A stretch of DNA of 64,000 nt from CAWEWH01 sp963812775 (GTDB lineage: Bacteria; Pseudomonadota; Alphaproteobacteria; Rhizobiales; Beijerinckiaceae). Numbering within the stretch: the first letter of the stretch is position 1; the number at the start of each line of letters is the position of its first letter. The DNA lies in assembly GCA_963812775.1 (NCBI GenBank), contig CAWEWH010000007.1, forward strand, positions 930,001 to 994,000, read 5' to 3'. The notes under the pieces were generated by a model, which saw only the letters and a program-made list of their open reading frames with translations, was not told the DNA's origin and made no database searches. Below, piece by piece: positions 18,348 to 27,490 of the stretch. A program made the translations under genes and the position numbers.

Positions 18348-19458
18348 TCATTGCTTGACCGGCCAGTAGTGGTCCGCCTGCAATGCGTAGGGCGGGAACA
18401 TGAAGCGCTTGGCCGGCACGACCTTCGCGGCATAGGCCCTCTGAGACTCGTAGACCTTCTTGAAGAACGGGTTCTTCGCGGCTTCCGCCGCGGCAAACTC
18501 GTCCCAGGTCTTGAGGAAGGCCTTGTTGACCTCGGGCGGCGTCGTCAGCAGCTTCACGCCGTGCTTCTCCACGAACTCGGCGATGGCGTCGGCGTTCTGC
18601 CGCTGGAAGCTCGCCCACCAGCGCAGGAAGGTCTCCGACGTGGCCGACTTGATGGCTTCCTTGTTCTGCTCCGGCAGGCTGTCCCAGACGTCCTTGTTGA
18701 TCGCGAGCTCGGCCACCGAGGCGCTCTCGTGCATGCCGGGCGTGTAGTGGTACTTCCAAACCGTGTGCAGTCCGAGGCGCAGATCCTCGACGCCGCCCAC
18801 CCACTCGGCGCAGTCGATGGTGCCGCGCTCGGCGGCAGGCAGGATCTCGCCGCCGGGCATGTTGACGACGGCCATGCCCATCTTGGCATAGAGCTGGGAG
18901 ACGATGCCGGTCTGGCGGCACTTCATGCCCTTGAAGTCGGCGAGGTCCTTGATCGGCCGCTTGAACCAGCCGAGCGCCTGCGGGCTCGGCGGAATGCTCG
19001 GAAAGGCGACCAGATTGAGCTTCAGCTCCTTCTGATAGAACTCGTTCCACAGCTCGAGGCCGCCGCCCTCGTAGACCCAGCCGATGAAGTCGACCGCATC
19101 CATGCCGAAGATGCCGGCCGGCGTATTGGCAAAGAGCGTCGCGGTGACGCTCTTGCCGTACCACCAGTAGGAGATGCCATAGGCGCCATCGATCACCTTC
19201 TTGTGCGTGGCATCCAGGATCTCGAAGGGCGGGACGACCGCGCCGCCCGGCAGCGCATCGATCTTGAGATTGCCGCCGGTCAGCTTGTCGACCCGATCGG
19301 CGAAGAACTTGAAGGCATCCTGCGTGGTGGACGATGGCGGCACCGCCGACTGCATCTTGAGGGTTCGAGGCTGCTGGGCGAGCGCCGTGCCGGCGAACGC
19401 CAATGTGGCGGAGACTGCCGCGACCACAGCCACTCTCGATAAGCGAATTGATCTTCAT
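18348..19458 (-). CDS. dctP: TRAP transporter solute receptor (DctP family), frameshift in signal peptide
   Basis: Periplasmic receptor for a TRAP transporter, convergent with its permease genes. The body (about 360 residues) is intact and has the DctP core: LKMQSAVPPSSTTQDAF at the N-terminus, KRPIKDLADFKGMKCRQTG, and the ligand-binding region ERGTIDCAEWVGGVEDLRLG, which resembles the mannitol/keto-acid (TRAP-2) group. The best start is ATG 19458, with GGGAGGA 9 bp upstream and MKINSLI; one extra base near 19436 puts it out of frame with RVAVVAAVSATLAFAG. In the body frame only a GTG at 19433 is available, which would give a signal peptide lacking its positively charged n-region. Confidence 0.85.
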
Positions 19459-19837
19459 TGGGTGTCTTCCTCCCTTTGCGCGCACAGGCGAGCCATGGCG
19501 TCCCGCCCGCGAGCAAGCCTACCGCGGCTGAGGTGTCTTCAGCCAGAGCAACTCTGTGAGAATCCTAACGACGCTCAATGGGGGAGATCCGCCTTATGCA
19601 CCCGGCGTGCACCACGGCTAAGGAGGCCAATGGCTGCTTTATTGCGCACTCATCAAGATCCCGGCCCGCTGTAACCCGCGCTATCATGACAGCTTACGGG
19701 AGCGGGAGGTGACATCCCCCCTCCTCCTGGTCCCGGGCGCGTGCGCTCCTCCACGAGGTGCGGCAACAACATGAAGTCGTGGACGGGCCGTAACGCGGTC
19801 CCTTCCTCGGCAACGTCATAGCGGAATTGGGTTCTCG
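19459..19837. other. Intergenic stretch, no gene seen
   Basis: About 380 bp between dctP and the chemotaxis transducer genes. No convincing ORF, RNA or promoter pair was identified apart from the dctP ribosome-binding site next to 19458. Confidence 0.45.
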
Positions 19838-21194
19838 TCACGCCGCCCGGACCTTGCCGAAGAAGGCTTTCACTTCTTCGGTAAGTGTCTTCGCCTCTGC
19901 CGACAAGGCCGCCGTCCAGACCGCGATTTCGGACGCGACGGCGGTGCTGTCATTGGTGGCGGTTTCGACGCTGCCGATTTCGGCAAGCGTTTGTGTGGTA
20001 TTCGACGCCGTGACGAGAACGCTCCGCGAGATCGCGGCAGTCGCCGTCGACTGCCCTTCCACAGCCGCTGCAATTTCCCGCACGGTGCCGGCCAATGCGG
20101 TAATCGTCTCGGTAATCGTCGATAGATCGCCGACGGAACTCCTTGTCGCCTGCTCCATCGCCATGACTTGCGCAGCGATGTCATTGGTCGCCTGCGACGT
20201 TTGGCTGGCCAGGGCCTTCACTTCCGCTGCGACAACCGAAAACCCGCGGCCAGCTTCGCCGGCGCGCGCCGCTTCTATGGTTGCGTTGAGGGCCAGCATG
20301 TTGGTCTGCGAGGCGATATCCGCGATCAAGCCGGCCACAGCACTGACGCGCTCCGTCGCCTCGATGAGAAACTGGATCGAGGTACGCGTCCGTTCGGCGT
20401 CGCCGACGGCGGAGCCCGCGATCTCGACGCCGCCAGAGGCTCGCCCCGCGATCTCATTGATCGATTTCGACAGGTGTTCGGTGGCAGAGGCTGTCGCCAA
20501 TACGCTCTTCTTGGTTTCGGAGGCGACGGCGGATACCGCAGCGATGCGGGAGCACGTTTCCTCGGTCCTTTCATGCATCATTTGTGATGTTGTGCTGAGC
20601 GATCCCGAGAACGTCCTGGATGGACCCAATGACCTTTCCGATCACGCCGCTGAATGCGTCGATAGCTGCGTCGATGGCTTGGCTGCGCCGGCTTGCAGCG
20701 TTCGCGACGAGCTCGTCATGCGCCGCGGCCGTCATCGAGAGATCGCAGGCAAGCGCCTTGGCAATGACCTTGGCGCTCCCAATCCCCGACGAGAACCATT
20801 GCTTTTTTTCGACAGCCGAGAGAGCCGCCTGGCCCACAATGCTGCTGGCATGCATGCGCGCGCGGATCCCGAGGCCGATTGCCGTCTCTTGCCGCACCGT
20901 CTCGTGCAGCGACGAAAGGTAGGCCCCCTCAAAGGGCTCTCGGAACAGCTGTTCAAAATGGTGGATTTCCAGCCTTCGAAGCAGGGCTCCATGCTCGCCA
21001 AAGGCCATTGCCGTAAAGGGCAGCTGTGATCCGAGCTTAATGAACTCGTCGATCGCCGGGACGATCTCGGGCTGAATAAGCGGCCAGAGGCTGGTGAGGC
21101 GGGCGCGGGCGTCATCGTCGATGGCGTAGTGTGCAAGCCTTGCCTTGAAACGGATGGCCTCGTCGAAGTCGGTCATGGCGGTCAGGCGCGCCAT
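19838..21194 (-). pseudogene. Globin-coupled-type methyl-accepting chemotaxis transducer, frameshifted
   Basis: Soluble HemAT-like transducer: an N-terminal protoglobin-type sensor (about residues 10-170) and a C-terminal MCP signalling domain. In the sensor, LEIHHFEQLFREPFEGAYLS resembles the protoglobin F-helix with a candidate haem-ligating His (H78 or H79). The MCP part holds the hairpin-tip signature ASQTNMLALNATIEAARAGE and RGFSVVAAEVKALA. The sensor frame closes at a TGA (20571) while the MCP frame opens a few codons earlier; one base lost near 20600 would join GKVIGSIQDV to SGSLSTTSQMMHERTEE. Downstream of a paralogue with 52 bp between them. Confidence 0.78.
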
Positions 21195-21246
21195 GGCCGC
21201 GAACGCGGTCCGGCGGCGGCTGTTGCAGGCCGCCTCGGACCTCGGG

Positions 21247-22615
21247 TCACCGGATGTCCATGAAGGCGCGCTGGGTCGCCCGCTCGGACAACTCCTTCAG
21301 AAGATCCCTGACGGCAGCGTCGAGCTCCGCCGCCTCGCGGGACAGCTTGCTCGACACGGCAAGAACCGACTTGGCGGCTTCCAAGGTCTGAACGTTGGTG
21401 CCTTCGACGGTGCGCAGAGATTCTGCCACTGTCATGGAGCTCGCGGCAGCGGCCTGCACGGAGCCGGCGATCTGCGAGGTGGCAGCAGCTTGGCTGTCGA
21501 CGGATTGAGCGACACCAGAGGCGACCCCCGATATTTCGGCGACGTGCCGCTCGGCCTCGCCGATTTTGGACACGGAGATGGAGGTCGCTTGCCTGATCAA
21601 GGAGATCAGGCGTGCGATATCCTCGGTGGCCTTTGTGCTTTGATTGGCAAGGGCCTTCACCTCGGCGGCAACGACCGCGAAGCCTTTGCCGGCGGCGCCA
21701 GCGCGAGCGGCTTCGATCGTCGCATTCAAGGCGAGAAGGTTCGTCTGCGCCGCGATCGCCGAAATCTCGCCGACGAAGGAGCTGATCTCCTCCACGGCCT
21801 TCGACAGGGTCGAAATCAATTCACTGCTTTCATGGGCCTGCGCGAGCGCCTGCTTGGCCAAGCCTGCACTTTTCTCAGCGCGCCGTGAAATATCCTCGAT
21901 GGCAGCAGAAAGCTGCTCGGTGGCGGCGGCCGTCGAGGTGACGCTTTGTGCAGAGCTGTCCGCCGAGCTGGTGGCGGCCTCGGCTGCGGAACTCGCCTCC
22001 TCGGCAAAACCGGTGAGTTGTCCGGCGGTCGTCCCGAGCAACGCTGTGAGCTGATTGAGGGATTTGCCGATATTCTGCATTCGCCCTTCGAATTCCGCGA
22101 TGGCCCGGTCGAGAGCCTCCAGGCGCGGCTTATCTTCATCAACCTCCAGTTGTCGGTGAAAGAACAGAGCGTGGGCGACATCGAGCAGGAAGAATTCGAC
22201 TGGCGACCTCGACGAGATGCGCCGCCTTTCTGCCCGAGAGAGGAAAGGCGCGCCCTATCTCCCTGGACAGGTTCGTCAGAAGGACTCGGCAAATCGAGCC
22301 GCGCGAGCGCGCGTCCATGCCCATGGCGATTTCGAGCTCGGCCCGGCGCCGACAATCGGCCACCCACGCCTCGTCGAAAGGCCGCTCAAACAGCTTGGGC
22401 GTGAATTCCTCGGCGATCTGGCCCCTGGCGGGATGCAAGCGTTGTGCGTATTCAGGCGCTACGCGCGCCGTCAGCGCTAGCTGATCGGCGAGTGAATCCT
22501 TCAGAATCGGCTTGAGCAGCTTCCAAAGAACCGCCTTGGTGGCTTCCGTGGAGGGATCGTCCAAGCCGTAATATCTGAGGCGGACAAGGGCGTCGTTCGG
22601 TAGGGGCATCGGCAA
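21247..22615 (-). pseudogene. Second globin-like-sensor chemotaxis transducer, frameshifted
   Basis: Paralogue of the downstream transducer with the same plan. The N-terminal sensor frame (22139-22615) aligns with the first, for example LFERPFDEAW against LFREPFEGAY, but the positions of H78/H79 are Glu and Phe here, so haem binding through that His is doubtful. The signalling frame (to 21247) includes AAQTNLLALNATIEAARAGA and KGFAVVAAEVKALANQS. A one-base slip near 22190 separates EVASRI from LLDVAHALFFHRQLEVDEDK; the latter is open but has no start codon, which supports one original gene of about 455 codons. Confidence 0.75.
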
Positions 22616-22948
22616 CTCGGCTCCCCGGAAATGCTAGTCTGGCTTGGTTAACGACTGGTCACCGCGGCCCTGAGGCTCATCGCGGCCCCGGTAGGGGGGG
22701 CGTGAAACGACTTCTCGGATACTTGCCGGTCATATGAGCGGCGCAACCTAGCCATCTCTTCGATCCCCTTCTGTCAGCGGCCGACGTAACGAACAGCTTC
22801 AGCCAGCACTCAATGCGACTTGATGAGACACCACGCGCCGCGCTTTCGTCGAGCAGGCTCCCATCGCCTGCCTGCCCGATTTCAGGTTGACCCACGAGTT
22901 TGCCGTATTTTGGCGGAAGCCTATGATCTAGCGAGACGGAGTGGACCG
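22616..22948. other. Intergenic stretch, no gene seen
   Basis: About 330 bp between the divergent transducer operon and the YHS gene. It must hold both promoters; none is obvious by eye. The frames present look like shadows. Confidence 0.4.
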
Positions 22949-23419
22949 ATGCAGCAATGGAAGCGCAGGGCGGTTTTGGCCGCCTTCTCATCCTTTTTTA
23001 TGGCCGGCGTCGGGGGCCGCGCACTTCCGGCGACCGCCAATCCGCCGCCGGCTGGACGGCGCATCGCGCTCGCCGGCTATGATCCGGTAGCCTATTTCAA
23101 CGAGGGGCAGCCGCAGAAGGGCTCGGAGGCATTCTGGTTCGCCTTCGACGACGCGGTTTATCTGTTCAAGAACGTCGACAATCGCGACACGTTCGCAAAG
23201 GACCCCGACCGCTACGCTCCGCAATATGCCGGCTTCTGCGCCGGCGGGGTGTCCAAGGGCTACAAGACCGAACCCGACCCTGAAGCGTGGGCGATCCTCA
23301 ATGGCAGGCTGTTCGTCTTCCAGTTCAAGGATCGCGTGCCGATGTTCAAGCAGGACACTGCCTTTATCGGCAAGGCCGACACAAACTGGCCGGACCTCAA
23401 GGACGCGCCCATCCGGTAG
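22949..23419 (+). CDS. Secreted YHS-domain protein
   Basis: The ATG at 22949 (CGGAG upstream) gives a signal peptide, MQQWKRRAVLAAFSSFFMAG, with cleavage near LPATANPP; an upstream in-frame start at 22820 is less likely. The mature part is a YHS-type domain: IALAGYDPVAYFNEGQPQKG, FWFAFDDAVYLFKNVDNRDT, DPDRYAPQYAGFCAGGVSKG. This pattern is typical of periplasmic YHS proteins thought to bind metal or act with metal transport. The Cys of the canonical YHS motif is present once (YAGFCAGG). 156 residues; it ends 11 bp from the convergent regulator gene. Confidence 0.88.
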   Translation: MQQWKRRAVLAAFSSFFMAGVGGRALPATANPPPAGRRIALAGYDPVAYFNEGQPQKGSEAFWFAFDDAVYLFKNVDNRDTFAKDPDRYAPQYAGFCAGGVSKGYKTEPDPEAWAILNGRLFVFQFKDRVPMFKQDTAFIGKADTNWPDLKDAPIR

Positions 23420-23429
23420 GCGGCTGCCG

Positions 23430-25130
23430 TCACAAGCCGGCGCGCTGCAGGGCGGCGAGGAGCTTCTCCCGGTGCGACGAATTGCGAAAGAGCGTGCCGA
23501 AGGTGGCTTGATCGAAGAACGGGTTTTGTCGGCGGACCTCGGCTACCGCGCGTTTGGCGTCCTCCTCCCGGCCGGCATCAGCATAGATGGCGGCCAACAT
23601 GGCGTGGATGAACTGGTTGCCATCCTGGCGCGCCACGGTACGCTCGAAGACCTGGGCGGCACGCGCAAGCTCGCCTTGTAGGAAATAGGCCGCCCCGAGG
23701 GCGAACAAATCCTGGCTCGGCAACTTGGGATCGAGCTCGGCCGCCATTTCAAGCATCCTGCGCGCCTCACCGATCTCGCCGCTCCACAGCAGCGCATCGC
23801 CGAGGCCTGCATACGTCTCTGGGTCACTCGGGTTCAGCGCGAGCGCATGGCGCAGCGCCTCAAGGGCGCGGTCGTACTCCCCGAGCCGCGACAGGATCTT
23901 GCCAAGTAGCGCCTGGGCGGCAGGGTTGAACTCATCGATACCGACAGCCTTGCGCGCGTGGCCCTCCGCCCGCCGCAAGGTGCCGGCGGGATCGGGCGTC
24001 CAGCCGAGATGCACGGCCACAAGATCGACCCGGCCCAGCCCTACATAGGCGGGCGCATAATTAGGATCGAGCTCCACAGCGCGCTCGAACATCATGCGGG
24101 CGTTGGAGGTGGCCGTGCGCGTCAACCGCGAGAGCAGGTCGCGGCCGCGGAGCACAAGATCGTACGCCTCCAGGCTCGCGGGTGGCTTGGCTGCAACTCG
24201 CGTCTGTTCGACATTTGTGACTCGCACCGCTAGCGCGCCGGTGATCTTGCGAGCAATGTCGTCCTGCACGGCGATCACCTGGTCGGCGCCACTGTCGTAC
24301 TGGTCGGCCCAGATGAGAGAACCGTCACGGGCGTCGGCGAGCCGCACGGAGATGCGCAGCCGGTCGCCGCTGCGCCGCAGACTCCCCTCGGCGAGATAGC
24401 GCACGTTGAGACGCGCAATTTCATCGCGGCTCGGAGCCCTGCCCTTGTAGGCGGCCACGGTCTTGGGGGCGAGGACCGTGATATCGGGAAAGCGAGCGAG
24501 GGCGCTCGTGATGTCCTCGTTAAGGCCGTCAGCGAAATAGTCGTCTTTCGTCGGATCGAGGGTCGTGAATGGCAGCACCGCGATGGAGATGCGCCGCGGC
24601 GTGGTCGCCGGCTCGGTTACCTGAGGCGGCACAGGCGCCGAACTCATTCCCGTCCACCACCAGGCGGCCGCGACGGCAGTAAGGGCGAGCGCAAAGGCGC
24701 CGCCTGCCACAAACACGCGCTTACCTGCGCTTGCCGATCCCTGCCAAGCGACGGGAACGGGCGAGAGAGCCGCCTCCAAAAAGCCGTTGGCGCGCGTGTC
24801 GCCAGGCTCGACCTCCGCCACGCGGGCGGCGAACAGATAGCCGCGCCGCGCCACGGTCTTCAGGATGCCGGGGGCTTCAGCGCCGAGCGCCGCGCGGATG
24901 TCGCTGATGCACTGAACGAGGGAATTCTCGGTGACGAAGACGTTGGGCCACACCGCCGTCATCAGCTCGTCCTTCGAAACCACCCGGCCGTGGTGGCGTG
25001 CCACGTAAAGGAGAACGTCGAAGGCTTTCGGTCGCAGAGGCAGCGCGCCGGCGGGCCCGGTGAGGCTCGCCCTGTTGGGGTCGAGGCTGAAGCCGCTGAA
25101 ACGCAGGATATTCTCGGCAGCAACAGGCAC
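23430..25130 (-). CDS. OmpR-type winged-helix membrane regulator with TolB-like and TPR domains
   Basis: A 566-residue CadC-like one-component regulator. Residues about 8-105 form a Trans_reg_C winged helix (LRPKAFDVLLYVARHHGRVV, LVQCISDIRAALG, ILKTVARRGYLF). One transmembrane helix follows (RVFVAGGAFALALTAVAAAW, near 137-157). The extracytoplasmic part opens with the TolB/adenylate-cyclase-associated motif ISIAVLPFTTLDPTKDDYFA then DGLNEDITSALARF, and ends in TPR repeats (about 350-560). Such proteins sense a periplasmic signal and bind DNA while membrane-bound. The divergent haloperoxidase-type gene (142 bp away) is the obvious candidate target, by position only. Confidence 0.88.
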   Translation of the reverse strand: MPVAAENILRFSGFSLDPNRASLTGPAGALPLRPKAFDVLLYVARHHGRVVSKDELMTAVWPNVFVTENSLVQCISDIRAALGAEAPGILKTVARRGYLFAARVAEVEPGDTRANGFLEAALSPVPVAWQGSASAGKRVFVAGGAFALALTAVAAAWWWTGMSSAPVPPQVTEPATTPRRISIAVLPFTTLDPTKDDYFADGLNEDITSALARFPDITVLAPKTVAAYKGRAPSRDEIARLNVRYLAEGSLRRSGDRLRISVRLADARDGSLIWADQYDSGADQVIAVQDDIARKITGALAVRVTNVEQTRVAAKPPASLEAYDLVLRGRDLLSRLTRTATSNARMMFERAVELDPNYAPAYVGLGRVDLVAVHLGWTPDPAGTLRRAEGHARKAVGIDEFNPAAQALLGKILSRLGEYDRALEALRHALALNPSDPETYAGLGDALLWSGEIGEARRMLEMAAELDPKLPSQDLFALGAAYFLQGELARAAQVFERTVARQDGNQFIHAMLAAIYADAGREEDAKRAVAEVRRQNPFFDQATFGTLFRNSSHREKLLAALQRAGL

Positions 25131-25236
25131 GATTGAGCGCTCAGGCTAGAAAGGCGGCATGCAGCCCGCCTATCAGGATTATTTCACCGATCTTTCACGA
25201 CGGCCAGCCCCGGCGTGGGGTAGGCCTCCCGCCTAA

Positions 25237-25260
25237 GCGGCACCCCCTGCCGCCGTTTTT
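25237..25260 (+). terminator. Hairpin plus T-tract in the leader of the haloperoxidase gene
   Basis: GCGGCA, five C, TGCCGC, then CG and five T: a compact intrinsic-terminator shape ending only 11 bp before the ATG at 25272. It sits between divergent genes, so it cannot end an upstream plus-strand gene in this window. It may attenuate the downstream gene; could also be chance. Confidence 0.4.
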
Positions 25261-25271
25261 GGGAGAGCAAG

Positions 25272-26507
25272 ATGTCACGACGGTTCGTTAAGGCCGCGCC
25301 CGTGCTGGTGCTGCTCATGGCACCGGCCGCGGGGCACGCGGACGTGATCACGGATTGGAACGCCAAAGGAGAGGCTATCGGCCTCGAGAAGCGTCTTCAG
25401 CCGCCGGTCAACGCCCGCGCGATGGCCATGACGCATGTGGCGATGTTCGAGGCGGTTAACGCCATCACCCGGCGCTACACGCCATATCGGCTGACGCTCA
25501 CGGCGGACCGCAACGCCGCGCCCGAGGCCGCGGCGGCGGTCGCCGCACACGGTGTGCTGGCCGCTCTCTTCCCTGACCAGCAGTCAAGCCTCAACTCCAC
25601 GCTGAAGGCGTCGCTCGCGCCGTTGGCTGACGGCGACGCAAAGACGAAGGGCATCGAAGTCGGCCAGAAGGCCGCTGCTGGCATCCTGGCGCTGCGCGCC
25701 AATGACGGTCTCGACCGGCCTGAGAGCTATCGGCCGATCACTGCCGCCGGCGCCTATGTGCCCGCGGTTATCCCAGTGAGCAGCACTGTTGGCCAAATGA
25801 CGCCATGGGTGATGGCTTCCGGGGCGCAATTCCGACCGGCGGAGCCGCCAACTCTCACCTCCACCACGTGGACAGAGGACCTGAATGAGATCCGCGAGAT
25901 TGGCGGCAGGAACTCGACAAAACGCAGCGCAGAACAGACCGAAATTGGCCGCTTTTGGGTGGCCACCGGGCCGCATTGCTGGCAGCCCATTGTGCGACAG
26001 CTCGCCGCCGCCAAGAAGCTCGACATCACCGATAGCGCACGGCTGTTCGCTCTCGTCGGCATGGCGACGTCGGACGCCTTTGTGGCGGTGTTCGAGGCCA
26101 AGTACCACCACAATTTGTGGCGGCCGCTGACCGCCATCCGCAATGCCGACATCACTGGCAATCCCGGCACCCCGCGCGATGCCTCGTGGTTGCCGCTCGT
26201 CGATACGCCGATGCACCCGGAATATCCGTGCGCCCACTGCATCAGCTCGAGCGCCGCCGCCAACGTCATGCGGCTGGTGCTCGGTGACGAGTTGCCGGAA
26301 TTCTCAATGACAAGCCCGGCGCTCCCCGGCGTCACTCGACACTGGACAAAGCTTGCGGATTATTCGGACGAGGTGTCGAACGCGCGCATCTATGGCGGCA
26401 TCCACTATCGCTTCTCCACCATTGTGGCGAAGGACATGGGCCTCAAGATTGCCGAACTCGCGGTGAAGACACAGCTCGCGCCCAGCGCAACCGCGTCGAC
26501 ACGATGA
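25272..26507 (+). CDS. Vanadium-dependent haloperoxidase / PAP2-family secreted protein
   Basis: Exported protein (signal peptide with core VLVLLMAPAAGHADV) of the vanadium haloperoxidase-related phosphatase family, 411 residues. Metal/phosphate pocket motifs: YHHNLWRPLTAIR (K/N..RP...R block), HPEYPCAHCISSSAAANVM (position of the P-S-G-H motif; here C-A-H-C, so the usual Ser-Gly is changed though His remains) and SNARIYGGIHYRFSTIVA (R...GIH, with the vanadate-binding His). Family members bind vanadate or phosphate. Whether this one oxidises halides or acts as an acid phosphatase cannot be told. It is divergent from the membrane regulator at 23430-25130. Confidence 0.85.
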   Translation: MSRRFVKAAPVLVLLMAPAAGHADVITDWNAKGEAIGLEKRLQPPVNARAMAMTHVAMFEAVNAITRRYTPYRLTLTADRNAAPEAAAAVAAHGVLAALFPDQQSSLNSTLKASLAPLADGDAKTKGIEVGQKAAAGILALRANDGLDRPESYRPITAAGAYVPAVIPVSSTVGQMTPWVMASGAQFRPAEPPTLTSTTWTEDLNEIREIGGRNSTKRSAEQTEIGRFWVATGPHCWQPIVRQLAAAKKLDITDSARLFALVGMATSDAFVAVFEAKYHHNLWRPLTAIRNADITGNPGTPRDASWLPLVDTPMHPEYPCAHCISSSAAANVMRLVLGDELPEFSMTSPALPGVTRHWTKLADYSDEVSNARIYGGIHYRFSTIVAKDMGLKIAELAVKTQLAPSATASTR

Positions 26508-26618
26508 GGCGCTGGGGTGATCCTCAAACGACAACATGAGTGCGGCCGCCCGAGCAGCAGCCGCACATCTTTGTGCGCTTGCACCTGTTCAGGATCGTCT
26601 CGGTGACGGCCTCGCGCC

Positions 26619-26644
26619 GGAACCTGCGTCGATGCCGCTCCGTT
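26619..26644 (+). promoter_or_regulatory. Candidate EcfG-type general-stress promoter
   Basis: GGAAC at 26619-26623, a 17-bp spacer, then CGTT at 26641-26644. This matches the alphaproteobacterial EcfG consensus GGAAC-N16/17-CGTT. It lies about 20 bp upstream of the next start codon, just before its AGGAGG site. Confidence 0.6.
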
Positions 26645-26664
26645 AGCGTACAGGAGGGCCGACC

Positions 26665-26850
26665 ATGCCGCCTCGCAAGACGATCAAGCCCCGCAAGGGT
26701 GACACGCGCTATGTCCGCACCGATGCCAAGGGACGGTTCACAAAGGACCAAGTGAGCAAACGAAAGTCCTTGGCGTCCGACCGGAGGCGGAAATCAAAGA
26801 CGGTCGCGAAGAAGGGCTATGGGGATCGCGGCGATCAGAAGTCGTGCTGA
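26665..26850 (+). CDS. Small highly basic conserved hypothetical protein
   Basis: 61 residues, rich in Lys and Arg (MPPRKTIKPRKGDTRYVRTD at the start, RRRKSKTVAKKGYGDRGDQ at the end). It resembles small Lys/Arg-rich proteins common in Bradyrhizobium-type genomes, remembered as KGDKRYVRRD-type proteins. An excellent ribosome-binding site (ACAGGAGGGCCGACC) fixes the ATG at 26665, and a candidate EcfG promoter precedes it, so stress-phase expression is likely. Its charge suggests nucleic-acid binding; that is inference. Confidence 0.75.
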   Translation: MPPRKTIKPRKGDTRYVRTDAKGRFTKDQVSKRKSLASDRRRKSKTVAKKGYGDRGDQKSC

Positions 26851-26920
26851 ATCACCCTCCTCTGCCAACTTGGCCCGTGCTGAAGCTCATCCGGCGAGCA
26901 GACGACGTGAGGACGACGAG

Positions 26921-27397
26921 ATGAAACCATCAAAGACGGCACTGCTTCTCGTGGCCGCGCTCGGGTTAACTCAGCCAGGCTTTGCTCAGGAGCAAACCTC
27001 GTGGACGCAATACGCGGATAGGTCCGGGACCCGGGTCGCCTTTCCGGTTGACGTGTTCCCCAGCGACGCTGGTCCAGCGGAACAGGGAAGAGGTCAGCGA
27101 TTTCGCACCAACGACGGTCGTGCGCAGCTTGCCATCTATACTTTGGTGAACCCCTTGCGTGAGAGTCCTGCCACCTATCTGCGCAATCGTTTGAGGGTAT
27201 CGAGCGCGATGCTGACGTATCGGCGAGTGACGCCCCGCTTCTACGTGCTCTCGAGCGCGCGGGATGGCTTCATCTACTACAGCCGTTGCAATTTCGCGCG
27301 GCAAATCCATTGCATTTACATGACGTATCCGGAGCATGAGAAGCGCGCTTGGGATGCGTTGGTGACTCGCGTCAGCAACTCTTTGAGATCCGGGTAA
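26921..27397 (+). CDS. Exported hypothetical protein
   Basis: The ATG at 26921 is preceded by GAGGA at good spacing and gives a signal peptide (MKPSKTALLLVAALGLTQPG, cleavage after FAQ). The mature part, about 137 residues, reads YADRSGTRVAFPVDVFPSDA and LRESPATYLRNRLRVSSA, with two Cys (SRCNF...IHCIY) that could form a disulfide in the periplasm. It has the feel of proteins annotated only as hypothetical in Hyphomicrobiales. Likely cotranscribed with the basic protein 70 bp upstream. Confidence 0.75.
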   Translation: MKPSKTALLLVAALGLTQPGFAQEQTSWTQYADRSGTRVAFPVDVFPSDAGPAEQGRGQRFRTNDGRAQLAIYTLVNPLRESPATYLRNRLRVSSAMLTYRRVTPRFYVLSSARDGFIYYSRCNFARQIHCIYMTYPEHEKRAWDALVTRVSNSLRSG

Positions 27398-27490
27398 GTC
27401 TGCAAGATTCTTGCGACAAAAACTTTTGGCGCGATCGGGTTCGCCGGCGCCATATGCTTCCTCATCGCGTGGACCTTCTCGACGGGCAGG

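Noticed and set aside
18126..19442. 438-codon plus-strand ORF across the dctP gene
   Set aside because: Antisense shadow of the TRAP receptor; Leu/Arg/Val-rich with no domain.
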